Origin: Xanthobacteraceae bacterium
GTDB lineage: Bacteria > Pseudomonadota > Alphaproteobacteria > Rhizobiales > Xanthobacteraceae
DNA length: 11,646 nt
Direction: 5' to 3'
NCBI GenBank assembly: GCA_030037185.1
Contig: JASHRR010000287.1
Coordinates: 1-11,646, forward strand
Shown: in pieces, positions 1 to 7,058 of the stretch
How positions within the stretch are numbered: position 1 is the stretch's first letter
Layout: each line of letters opens with the position of its first letter
Program-made: the position numbers and the translations under genes
The notes under the pieces: generated by a model
The model's database searches: none
What the model was told of the DNA's origin: nothing
What the model saw: only the letters and a program-made list of their open reading frames with translations

Positions 1-922
1 GCGGGATCGGAAGGTCTCCACACGCTTGTGCTCGACCGCCGCGCGTTCGGCGGCCAAGCCGGGGCCTCGGCTCGGATCGAGAACTATTTGGGATTTCCGA
101 CCGGCATCACCGGCATGGCTTTGATGGCCCGCGCGTACAACCAGGCACAGAAATTTGGGGTAGAGATGGCGATCCCAGATGAGGTGATCGCTCTTGATCC
201 GGCGAGCTATCCATACGACGGCCGTTTCATCCTCAATCTTTCCAACGGTGAACGCGCCAGTGCGCGCTCGGTCGTCATTGCCAGCGGTGCGCGCTACCGG
301 CGACCAGCCGTCCCAAATCTTGAAGCCTTCGAAGGCACGAGCGTGCACTATTGGGCTTCGCCCCTCGAGGCAAAGCTGTGCGCCGGACAGGAGGTGGGCG
401 CTGGTCGGAGGGGGCAACTCGGCCGGTCAGGCCTTGGTTTATCTGGAGACCCAGGTGAGAAAGGCCTGGCTCCTCGTCGGCGGCCCGAGCCCGGCTGCGA
501 AGATGTCGCACCATCTCGCCGAGCGCATTTTCCGGACTTTCGAACGTGGAGGTCCTCACCCAAGCACAGATCAGTGGCCTCGAAGGGAGAGGCCCCGTGC
601 TGGACGCCATCCGGTGGCGCGTTCGATCGGGCGAAGACATGCGCCGAACGGTGCGCCATCTGTTCCTTTTCATCGGCGCCGACCCAAACACGATTGGCTT
701 TCGGCGTCCGACGTCGCCTCGACCCCAAAGGCTTCGTGCTGACCGGCAAGGAGGTAGACGGCGCACGAGCGTGCCTGGGCAGCATCGGCGACGTCCGACC
801 CGGTTCGGTGAAGCGGATTGCCGGCAGACGGCGAGGGCGCCCAGGTTGTGGCAACGTGCTACACCTTTCTGCCGACGCGGTCGCCCGACACGTTAGGCCA
901 CGCTGACGTTCGAATCGTCTAG
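1..922 (+). pseudogene. Decayed FAD-dependent oxidoreductase (thioredoxin-reductase-like), 5' end outside window
   Basis: Homology blocks typical of thioredoxin-reductase-like FAD/NAD(P)H oxidoreductases appear in order but in changing frames. Frame 1 from base 1 carries the FAD-domain block FGGQAGASARIENYLGFP and the IASGARYRRP block, up to about 395. Frame 2 (about 396-540) has the NAD(P)H-binding block ALVGGGNSAGQA. Frame 3 (543 to about 690) has NVEVLTQAQISGLEG and HLFLFIGADPNT. Frame 2 then gives DWLSASDVA, frame 1 (from 721) gives DPKGFVLTG and, at about 783-822, GDVRPGSVKRIA, and frame 2 (from 827) gives GEGAQVVA. At least six indels are needed, and some 15-20 residues seem missing between VDG (~757) and the TSVPG trace. 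This is too much damage for a sequencing slip, so a true pseudogene is likely. No CxxC redox motif of classical TrxB is seen in the part present. The N-terminus, including the first GxGxxG, lies beyond the window. Confidence 0.85.
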
Positions 923-1137
923 CGCTACATCGCTCGAGTTGAACGACATACATGGCGCTAGTCGGTCACCATTTCGATCTAGGTCATCTTTCCCGATCTC
1001 GGGGACCGTGCCGCAATCGCGCTCCAAGTTCTGGATTCGACGCGGTCGCGGAGTCCATTGATGAACTTCGGTGTGACTTAAGCCTGCTATGCACGTGATC
1101 CGGCATCTCCCGTTTCCAGCAATCCAGTGAGGTAGCC

Positions 1138-1395
1138 ATGTCCACTGAATGCGGTCACGAAAAAGCGATCCGGGATGTGAGACCAAGTGCTCGCGGCTGC
1201 GAGGAGTGCTTGAAAACCGGCTCGAAGTGGGCGCATTTGCGGCTATGCCGGATATGCGGCCACGTTGGCTGTTGTGATGACTCGCCGAATCGCCACGCTA
1301 CCAAGCATTTCCGTGCGACCGGAGACCCGATCATCGAGGGCTACGATCCGCCAGAAGAATGGGGATGGTGCTATATCGATGAGGTCCTTACCTAA
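1138..1395 (+). CDS. UBP-type zinc-finger domain protein (85 aa)
   Basis: A small single-domain protein consisting almost wholly of a UBP-type zinc finger (ZnF-UBP). Potential zinc ligands are Cys5, His7, Cys21, Cys24, Cys37, Cys40, Cys45/Cys46, His53 and His57, in the CxH...CxxC...CxxC...C...H...H order of the family. The C-terminal GYDPPEEWGWCYIDE segment is typical of the bacterial stand-alone members. In eukaryotes the domain binds the free ubiquitin C-terminus; the bacterial role is not established. It has no signal peptide and is probably cytoplasmic. The ATG at 1138 is preceded by a GAGG-like ribosome site. In many rhizobia this gene neighbours a thioredoxin-reductase-like flavoprotein (recalled, not checked), which fits the decayed gene upstream and suggests the pair was once functional together. 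Here the zinc-finger gene survives intact while its partner is destroyed. Confidence 0.88.
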   Translation: MSTECGHEKAIRDVRPSARGCEECLKTGSKWAHLRLCRICGHVGCCDDSPNRHATKHFRATGDPIIEGYDPPEEWGWCYIDEVLT

Positions 1396-1660
1396 CCGAC
1401 CGCGCGACGGATCAGCTCGGTCCAATTCCACGGTACTACTGACGTTATGCCAAGCACGGGAAAACTGCCATTACGCAAAAACCCCGCTGATAGTCTCCAG
1501 ACTAAGCTTCCGCGCCGGCTACTGCGAATGGAACAAAGCCTCCTGCGTTGACATTGGTTTGGGGCGGGTGACCCGAAGGTGAGTGGCAGGCCCAAATTTT
1601 TTACTCGCCCTCATCTTCACGTCGGCACGCGCGTTCAAGCAAGCGGAAGGAGCGCTAAGA
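1396..1660. other. Intergenic stretch with a terminator-like hairpin
   Basis: There is no recognisable coding sequence on either strand between the zinc-finger gene and the NmrA-like gene. A TTGACA hexamer lies at 1548-1553 but has no convincing -10 at normal spacing. The only structured element is the inverted repeat with a T run at 1558-1602, listed separately. Confidence 0.4.
1558..1602 (+). terminator. Possible Rho-independent terminator
   Basis: TTTGGG (1558-1563) can pair with CCCAAA (1591-1596), and a nested hairpin CGGG-TGA-CCCG lies at 1565-1575. The right arm is followed directly by six T (1597-1602). The long unpaired stretch between the nested hairpin and the right arm makes this weaker than a canonical terminator. 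It would end transcription coming from the zinc-finger gene about 160 bp upstream. Confidence 0.3.
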
Positions 1661-2614
1661 ATGGATTCCTCCGACACTCGTGTTCTCGTCACAGGTGTGC
1701 CGGGACGCGTCGGTGGTGTGGGGAGTGCGATCGTAGACATGCTTCGCCGCCGGGACCAGGCGGTCCGCGCGTTGGTTCTGCGCGAAGACCAGCGTACAGA
1801 CGCTTTACGAGCCAATGGTGTCGATGTCGTTGTCGGTGATCTCACCCAGGCTCGGGACGTTGCCGGCGCTTTATCGGGTTGCCGGCGAATGTACTTTGGC
1901 ATGAGTGTCTCTCCGAGCTACTTGGAGGCGACGGCCACCACGGCCGCAGTGGCCCGCGAGCGCTCTGATCTGGAGGTGTTGGTCAACATCTCTCAAATGA
2001 CGGTTTCGCAGATGAGCCTTACCGAGATGACGGACTCTCCCCAACAGCGGCAGCAGTGGCTTTGCGAACAAGTGCTCAACTGGTCCGGACTGCCCGTCGT
2101 CAATGTCCGACCCACGGTTTTTCTCCAGCATCCCTTTTTCTCGGAATGGGCGGCGGAATCGATTGCCAGGGACTCGACGATTCGGCTGCCGTTTGGGACC
2201 GGACGCACCTCGCCGATCGACGCGAGGGATGTGGCTGAGGTCATTGCATCAATTTTGGTCAGTCCAGCGGCTCATATTGGCAAGGTCTACGAACTGACCG
2301 GGCCTCGATCTCAGAATATGCATGGCGTCGCGGCGGAATATTCCGAGGCACTTGGCCGGCCCATCAGGTACGTCGACGTGCCGTTCGATGAATGGCGCGA
2401 CCAGGTTGTGCGTACACACAATTTGTCCGACCATGTCTCTGAACATTTCTTGACCATGGCCCGCCTCCACGCCGCTAATCGTTATGATCGCCTCACGCAC
2501 AACATCGAGACAATCATCGGAAGGCCCGCAACAAGCATTCGTAATTTCGTTGCGCAGCACAAGGATGTATTGAGGAGCAAGTGGCGATCGCCCGGGCCGT
2601 CGGGCTACACCTGA
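1661..2614 (+). CDS. NmrA-like / SDR-type NAD(P)-binding protein (317 aa)
   Basis: An atypical short-chain dehydrogenase/NmrA-family Rossmann protein. The N-terminal beta strand and dinucleotide loop are RVLVTGVPGRVGGVG (residues 7-21), followed by the acidic VVVGDLTQ block near residue 60. The TSPIDARDVAEVIASIL block and the VYELTGP block in the second half are typical of NAD(P)H-binding NmrA/azoreductase-like proteins. The family includes NADPH sensors and quinone or other reductases, so the substrate is unknown. The frame is open back to 1583, but the ATG at 1661 has a GGAAGGA-type ribosome site about 10 bp upstream and starts exactly at the Rossmann strand, so it is chosen. No signal peptide or membrane segment is present, and no frame disruption is seen. 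It is separated from the zinc-finger gene by 265 bp and probably has its own promoter. Confidence 0.88.
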   Translation: MDSSDTRVLVTGVPGRVGGVGSAIVDMLRRRDQAVRALVLREDQRTDALRANGVDVVVGDLTQARDVAGALSGCRRMYFGMSVSPSYLEATATTAAVARERSDLEVLVNISQMTVSQMSLTEMTDSPQQRQQWLCEQVLNWSGLPVVNVRPTVFLQHPFFSEWAAESIARDSTIRLPFGTGRTSPIDARDVAEVIASILVSPAAHIGKVYELTGPRSQNMHGVAAEYSEALGRPIRYVDVPFDEWRDQVVRTHNLSDHVSEHFLTMARLHAANRYDRLTHNIETIIGRPATSIRNFVAQHKDVLRSKWRSPGPSGYT

Positions 2615-2690
2615 CTCCAGGTGCTTCGCGAAGGGGGAGAGGTGGTCCGGGCGAGAGGCCGTGCCGCAACGACGGCCTCGGGCCAAGTCG

Positions 2691-2935
2691 GAGTGAACCA
2701 AGTCGCCTTTCTCCGGGATGGCCGCTACTTCGTCGAGAGCGGTGGATTGGCGTCCCAGATCAGCTCGATCTTTGCCGTCGCGCCGGTCCTGCGTCGATTG
2801 CATTCTACGGGCGACAAACCGCGCGACCTGCCGGTACAACCGCCGACGAAGTTTGGCATGGTCCTCGCTCTCAAGACTGCGAAGGCGATGGACCTCGATG
2901 TACCGGCTAATCTGCTCGGATTCGGCGACGGCGTC
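2691..2935 (+). pseudogene. C-terminal remnant of a TrpX-type ABC substrate-binding protein
   Basis: The three frames together rebuild the C-terminal ~80 residues of an ABC substrate-binding protein of the TrpX/YtfQ-unrelated 'putative ABC transport system' kind common in rhizobia. Frame 2 gives RDGRYFVESGGLAS, matching the family's REFVEAGGLMSYG. Frame 1 then gives DQLDLCRRAG, matching the D-x-YRRAA block. Frame 3 gives VDCILRATN, matching YVDRILRG. From about 2810 frame 2 gives the diagnostic end KPRDLPVQPPTKF and LKTAKAMDLDVPANLL. At least three indels are needed. The N-terminal two thirds and the transporter's membrane and ATPase genes are absent, so it is a non-functional fragment. The family comparison is from memory and not searched. 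Confidence 0.72.
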
Positions 2936-2993
2936 TCGCGACGAAGCTTTCCGCTGTTCGATCTAAGCCCGCTCGCGGAATCAAACTCCGTTG

Positions 2994-3326
2994 CTACAGA
3001 TTTGACAAGGCAAATTCAAGCTGCAATTCCACAAAGATATCATCGGCTTCGACCTTGACCGGAAAGGTCGCCAAATCGCGGTCGGCTGGCGGCGCGAGGC
3101 ATTTACCGGTCACGATGTGAAACTTCGCCGAGTGTAATGGACATTCCACGCAATCATCCTCGATAAATCCGGTCGATAACAATGCATAGGCGTGAGGACA
3201 GATGTCCTCCATCGCATAAAAGGCATCCCCGACCCGATAGATCGCCAGCTGGGAGTCGCCAACTGTCACCGCGACAGGCATACCCGGCTCCACCTCATCG
3301 ACGGTGGCGACACGATACCACGGCAT
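2994..3326 (-). CDS. Rieske [2Fe-2S] ferredoxin (110 aa)
   Basis: A small soluble Rieske ferredoxin of the kind that passes electrons to Rieske non-haem iron oxygenases. The cluster-binding motifs are both intact: C-P-H (Cys43, His45) and C-P-L-H (Cys62, His65), 16 residues apart, within the usual beta-rich fold. Total length matches biphenyl/naphthalene-type ferredoxins of about 105 aa. Two ATGs lie six bases apart at the 5' end. The AAAGGAG ribosome site (3335-3341) sits only 2 bp from the outer ATG (3330-3332) but 8 bp from the inner one (3324-3326), so the inner start is chosen. The gene lies about 100 bp downstream of the two exported-protein paralogs in the same direction. No oxygenase or ferredoxin reductase is in the window, so its electron partner is unknown. 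Confidence 0.92.
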   Translation of the reverse strand: MPWYRVATVDEVEPGMPVAVTVGDSQLAIYRVGDAFYAMEDICPHAYALLSTGFIEDDCVECPLHSAKFHIVTGKCLAPPADRDLATFPVKVEADDIFVELQLEFALSNL

Positions 3327-3430
3327 GGACATTGCTCCTTTCGAGCAGAATGGATTGCCTTCATTGTTCTACCGGCCCAATTCGTTCGCAAACGTATTGA
3401 CGGCATAATATCGTACTGGCGCTCTTTGGG

Positions 3431-4270
3431 TCAGAAGTCTGGTTGATCGGGCATGGGCCCATCCCGGTAATCGAACAGGGCTTACTCTCCGCGCAGGCCT
3501 CTTCGTGCATTGGGCGCCGGACGCGGCGGAAGAAGCGCATCGCCGACCACGGCTCGTAGAAGGTATCCGAATCTTCCACCCTGAGGATGACCTCCAGGTT
3601 CTTGCCGCCGTCGATTAACCTGAAGCGTTCGACGACGTGCAGCTTTTCGCTGTGCGGCGTACGGAATAGGTCGAGGTAGGTTTTGTTGTTCATGCCGATG
3701 GTGTCGGCCACCAGCGTATCCCCTTCGTAGTGCCCGACCGGCTCTCCGTACCAGGACGGCGTCAGATTGGCCGAATGGGGCACATCAACATAAACGTGGC
3801 GGACCTGTGCATCGCCCGAAAAAATCATTACGACTTCCTTAGGCGCCTGGACGAAGTGGATCGCCTCGAAGATCGCATACATGAGGAAATTGGGAATGCC
3901 AGCCGGCAAGCAACTCGAGCGCGGCGTGAAGCCGATCTGTCCGGCGAGAACCTTGTCATTCTCGCGTTTCATGACTTCTTTGGCCCCAGGCTCGATATTA
4001 GGATTGGTGAAGTCGGCGACGCGGAAGGGTCGGTTGTGCTCCGGCGCCGTTATCACCATGAGGATGCGCGGGATCGTTGCGCGTTGGGCGGGGGCTGCCC
4101 GGAATGGGTATGAAATCCGTATTGGCGCCGATCCAAGCGGTATCGGCAGATGAGAAGTTGGGTACAGAAGCCGCTTGTTCCGCCATGAGTCTCGGCGCTT
4201 CCGTAATTAACCCCATTGCGGTCAGGAAAGCCACTGCAAGAGGGATTGATCCTGAACTCAAACGAGACAT
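3431..4270 (-). pseudogene. Exported protein of unknown function, copy A, two frameshifts
   Basis: This is a paralog of the next gene upstream. The start ATG (4268-4270) has an AGAGGAG site 8 bp away. An N-terminal hydrophobic stretch (about residues 9-24) suggests a signal peptide. The first frame carries the ADTAWIGANTDF and NDPAHP blocks, then leaves homology at about 4060; the sequence resumes in another frame with RPFRVADFTNPN. The middle contains VRHVYVDVPHS, SWYGEPVG, EGDTLVADTIGMN and RTPHSEKLHVVER. At about 3474-3480 the frame changes again: the expected end LFDYRDGPMPDQPDF followed by TGA (3431-3433) lies in a different frame from the uninterrupted one, which runs on to 3361. The span of 840 bp is divisible by three, fitting one inserted plus one deleted base. 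The family is widespread in environmental proteobacteria and acidobacteria, without known function as far as I recall. Confidence 0.75.
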
Positions 4271-4369
4271 TATCCATGCTCCTCTGGTCGTCGGAACCGT
4301 CGAGCAATCGGCTGGTTCGGCATGTTCTCAACTTTGTCATCACATCGAATTTAGTTTTAGAAATACGGC

Positions 4370-5175
4370 CTATTTGAATTCGGGATGTGATAAATCGAAG
4401 TGGGTATTGTTCTCCGTGCAGACCTTCTCAATATAAGGCGTTTCCACGCGTCGATACCTTGTATGGCCCTCCATGGCTCGTAAAAGGCCTGAGGATCATC
4501 GATCTGGACGTATACCTCCAACGTCTTGCCCCCGTCGGTCAGCTTCCAGCGCTCAACAACGTGCAGTTGCTCGGAATGTGGCGTCCGGAAATTATCGATC
4601 ATGGTCCGATCGTTCAGCCCGACGGTATCGATGACGAGGGTATCGCCTTTATCGCGACCAACCGATTCGCCGTACCAAGACGGCTTGGGGCCCACAGAAT
4701 GCGGTACATCCAAATAGATATGCCGCACTTCTTGGTTCCCAGCATTGATCATCAAGACCTCCCTCGCGGTCTGGACGAAATAGATGGGATCGCCGACGGA
4801 CAGCAGGAACCCAGTCACGCCGGGGGGCTTGCACCTCGAAAACGCCGTGCCGGCGAGGCCTCCCGCTAGCAAGACATTGTTGGCCTCTTTCATCCGTTCC
4901 TTCGCCCATGGAGTCAGGTTGGGATTGGCGAGGTCAGCGACGCGATACCTTGTGCCGGTGATCGCTGAAGGATGGGCCGGATCATTGGCGACAGGTTGAG
5001 GTCCGCTCAGAGCGCCGACGAAGTCTCGATTGACCGCGATCCACGCGACGGTATTAGAGGAGAGATCGGGAGGGGCCTTCTGTTGCGCCGCTGCTTCTGT
5101 CACGGGTGCGAAATTCGGGATGCCGGTCACGACTAAGCCCAAGAGAAGAGACATGGATTTTATAAATTTGAACAT
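4370..5175 (-). pseudogene. Exported protein of unknown function, copy B, one C-terminal frameshift
   Basis: The ATG at 5173-5175 is preceded by AAGAGGAGGG (5180-5189), a very strong ribosome site, so it is preferred over the in-frame ATG at 5296-5298. Residues 1-33 form a signal peptide (hydrophobic core SLLLGLVVTG, then an Ala-rich TEAAA cleavage region), so export to the periplasm is expected. It shares with copy A the blocks NDPAHP, RVADLANPN, VRHIYLDVPHS, SWYGESVG, GDTLVIDTVGLND and RTPHSEQLHVVER. After FYEPWRAIQ the unbroken frame gives unrelated sequence to a stop at 4357. One frame over, from about 4460, it reads RYRRVETPYIEKVCTENN and ends at TAG 4370-4372, aligning with copy A. The 806 bp span is one base short of a multiple of three, consistent with a single deletion. 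If unshifted, the product is a 272-residue protein with an altered last ~35 residues. It could also be a sequencing error. Confidence 0.75.
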
Positions 5176-5368
5176 TGTTCCCTCCTCTTTAATCACATGG
5201 TCAGCCGAACACCGGAACTTGAGGTGTGCGAACCGGTCGTTGAAACTGGAGAACTCCTTTTCTGTGCGGCCGATGGCCGCCTTACGGATGTGCCGCATTC
5301 GTGGACGAAGAGCGCATCGTTGTTACCACCCTGGTGTGCCCAACGAACTCGGGTCTAAGAACAATACT

Positions 5369-5716
5369 TCACTTTGACAGGATTCTGATCGATTGCTTGA
5401 TGTTTACGGGCGATAGCGGTTTGGCAGATCTGCGTCGGAGCGGAAACTTGCTCATCTTTCGTTTGACGCCACGTTTGTAGCGGCGGTGTCCGCGGGGAGG
5501 CAAGCCTCCTCGAGAATTTCGTTGAGCACGGCTTCGTGCCAGGCGTGCAGTTGGTGAGGGGGGAATGGCCGGCCCTTGAGGAAGTTTGCGCCGGATCACA
5601 CGAACTGCATGTACGAAAGACGGCCGATCAGGATCCGCGTCGGCTTTCAGCGCCGCTTCGTGCTTGAGGCCACGGGTCGCATAGTGCGCCATTATGAGAC
5701 CATAGAACTCACGGGT
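5369..5716 (-). mobile_element. IS4-family transposase C-terminal remnant
   Basis: Reading leftward, one frame gives EFYGLIMAHYATRGLKHEA and FVHAVRVIRRKLPQ, then AIPP. The next frame gives HQLHAWHEAVLNEILEEA (about 5510-5560). The first frame resumes with RGVKRKMSKFPLRRR. These are the last ~110 residues of IS4-type DDE transposases of the kind that end in a VKRKMS-x-x-PL basic tail. Two compensating indels break the reading frame. The catalytic DDE core is not present to the right of 5716, and no terminal inverted repeat or target duplication was recognised, so this is a dead fragment and not an active insertion sequence. It separates the exported-protein genes from the dioxygenase. Confidence 0.75.
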
Positions 5717-5926
5717 TCACGCGATCCTCGGTTCGATGAGTCGCGGCTCGATACGCGAGCGTGATTTTCCGGCGCACGTTGTGATGTATAACGTGATCGC
5801 CATAGGTCTGGGAAGAAAGTGAGTAAAACAATCCAACGCGGCACACAAATGTAGAACAGACTTTCATGCAGGGCGGGTCGGCCAGAGGCCGGTGAGGAAC
5901 TAAGAAGAAGGACGCAGTTCTGGCAG
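5717..5926. other. Gap between IS remnant and dioxygenase gene
   Basis: No convincing gene is seen. A short inverted repeat CGGCC-AGA-GGCCG occurs near 5879-5891, but without a T run on either side. Weak similarity of one - strand frame to more upstream transposase sequence could not be supported. Confidence 0.3.
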
Positions 5927-6742
5927 TCATGCCGCGATTGGTGGCGCCGAGCCTTTGATTTGGATACGAAAGCCCGATCGTACATTTGGGTAATAGTCCC
6001 AAATTGCCTTGTGATGCGTGCAACGATTATCCCAGAACGCAATTGAATGCGCGCGCCACTGAAACCGCACCTGCCACTCGGGGTTGGCGCAGTGTTGATA
6101 AAGGAAAGCCAGCACCCCATCGCTTTCGTCGCGCGGAATATCGTTGATATGCGACGTCTGACCGCGGTTGATAAACAGAAGCTTGCGTCCACACACTGGG
6201 TGCTTCGCCACGACCGGGTGCACTGTAATTGGCGCGTTGGGTCCGAATGCTCGCCGGCCGTCATGCGTCGCGGTCAGCCCCTCCAGATAGCTCTGCATGC
6301 GCCGAGAAAGCGCTTCAAAGGCCGCATACATGCTGGCAAAGAGGGTTGCACCGCCCCCATTGGGTGGAACGGTGTGCAGATAGAGCACGCTGCCAAGCGG
6401 CGGGATCGCCGCGCAGGACTGATCGGTATGCCAGACCTCGCCCGCGACCTTTTCCGAATTGGCATCAAAATGCAGGGCGCGAATTTCCGGTTGGTCGGGC
6501 AGAGGTCGGCTTTCCGTCGAGGGGCCGACGTGAACATGGAGTTCGCCAAAATGCCGCGCAAGCGCTTTGTGGGCGTCATGGTCAATGCGCTGGTCGCGAA
6601 AGAAGATGACTTGATGGTCGGTGAAGGCTTGATGCAACTCCTCCACTTCTCGATTGGAAAGGGGCTTCGTCAGATCAATGTTGCCGATCTCTGCCCCGAT
6701 ATGAGGTGTCATCGGGGTGACTTGGATGGATTCATATTTCAT
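5927..6742 (-). CDS. TauD/TfdA-family Fe(II)/2-oxoglutarate-dependent dioxygenase (271 aa)
   Basis: A cytoplasmic non-haem iron dioxygenase that couples oxidative decarboxylation of 2-oxoglutarate to hydroxylation of a substrate. In TauD and AtsK relatives this releases sulfite or sulfate from taurine, alkylsulfonates or sulfate esters; TfdA relatives act on aryloxyacetates. The N-terminal GAEIGNIDLTKPL block, the WHTDQS motif (His105 and Asp107, iron ligands) and the C-terminal WDNRCTHHKA block (distal His ligand) are intact. The nearby GFRIQI arginine would bind 2-oxoglutarate. Length is normal. An upstream in-frame ATG exists at 6758-6760, but GAGGA (6751-6755) lies 8 bp from the ATG at 6740-6742, so that start is chosen. 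It diverges from a TauT-like ABC importer with overlapping promoters, suggesting a shared substrate and regulator. The exact substrate cannot be told. Confidence 0.93.
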   Translation of the reverse strand: MKYESIQVTPMTPHIGAEIGNIDLTKPLSNREVEELHQAFTDHQVIFFRDQRIDHDAHKALARHFGELHVHVGPSTESRPLPDQPEIRALHFDANSEKVAGEVWHTDQSCAAIPPLGSVLYLHTVPPNGGGATLFASMYAAFEALSRRMQSYLEGLTATHDGRRAFGPNAPITVHPVVAKHPVCGRKLLFINRGQTSHINDIPRDESDGVLAFLYQHCANPEWQVRFQWRAHSIAFWDNRCTHHKAIWDYYPNVRSGFRIQIKGSAPPIAA

Positions 6743-6815
6743 CAGCCGGTTCCTCGGCATCGCTTAGGCTCAACGCGCAGCCTCGCCCAACCTCGACGGG
6801 AGCAAAAAAGAACAG

Positions 6816-6844
6816 TTGTAAAAATATAAAGGTCCCGATATAAT
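6816..6844 (+). promoter_or_regulatory. Putative sigma70 promoter of the ABC importer operon
   Basis: TTGTAA (6816-6821), a 17 bp spacer and a perfect TATAAT (6839-6844) are found in an AT-rich island within GC-rich DNA. The start would lie near 6851, giving a leader of roughly 205 nt before the binding-protein gene. Confidence 0.6.
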
Positions 6845-6851
6845 TTGTCAA
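6823..6851 (-). promoter_or_regulatory. Putative sigma70 promoter of the dioxygenase gene
   Basis: On the - strand, a perfect TTGACA (6846-6851) is followed after exactly 17 bp by TATATT (6823-6828). Transcription would begin near 6816 and give a leader of about 74 nt before the dioxygenase ATG. The element overlaps the + strand promoter almost completely. Confidence 0.62.
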
Positions 6852-6903
6852 TCCGTGGAGGCTTGCTCGAATCTACACCGGCCGAACGTTGGCAACGCAA
6901 ACC

Positions 6904-6939
6904 GACTTCCACTGCCTCGCTGGCTCACAGCGAGAAGTC
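6904..6939 (+). promoter_or_regulatory. Leader hairpin upstream of ABC importer operon
   Basis: CTCGCTG (6916-6922) and CAGCGAG (6928-6934) form a perfect 7 bp stem with a 5-base loop. GACTT (6904-6908) and AAGTC (6935-6939) extend it across a one-sided 7-base bulge. It lies about 55 bp downstream of the predicted transcription start and has no T run, so it is not a simple terminator. It could be an operator dyad or an mRNA structure. Confidence 0.4.
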
Positions 6940-7058
6940 AGGTGAGCTGCGACATAAGATGGAAGACCTCCGCTCATGAAACGATACCGGCGCAGCTTGG
7001 GTGAGCCTGTGCGACGATCCGAACACTTAGCCTTGGTCGATCTGCGACGAGGACAGCC

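Larger units (their letters stand above)
6743..7058. promoter_or_regulatory. Divergent regulatory region between dioxygenase and ABC importer
   Basis: These ~316 bp contain an AT-rich core (6816-6851) that carries back-to-back promoters for both directions. The + strand leader downstream of it contains a strong hairpin (6904-6939) and a possible 30-codon upstream reading frame (6976-7068). No regulator gene is present nearby, so any controlling protein is encoded elsewhere. Confidence 0.6.

Noticed and set aside
28..906. A single 292-codon open frame on the + strand
   Set aside because: Only its beginning and a short block near 721-822 look like the flavoprotein. The middle is out-of-frame, Arg/Pro-rich sequence, so the long frame is a by-product of high GC in a decayed gene.
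3361..4059. 232-codon - strand frame starting at 4059 as a complete gene
   Set aside because: Comparison with the neighbouring paralog shows that the true N-terminus with signal peptide starts at 4270 in another frame, and the family-like end stops at 3431.
5879..5891. CGGCC-AGA-GGCCG inverted repeat downstream of the dioxygenase as a terminator
   Set aside because: The stem is only five base pairs and no T run follows on either strand.
5692..6264. 190-codon - strand frame between the IS remnant and the dioxygenase
   Set aside because: Most of it overlaps the dioxygenase in another frame, and the remainder shows no recognisable sequence or ribosome site.
6047..6829. 260-codon + strand frame opposite the dioxygenase
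   Set aside because: It is antisense to a complete TauD-type enzyme with intact iron ligands, and it runs through the dioxygenase promoter. No recognisable domain.
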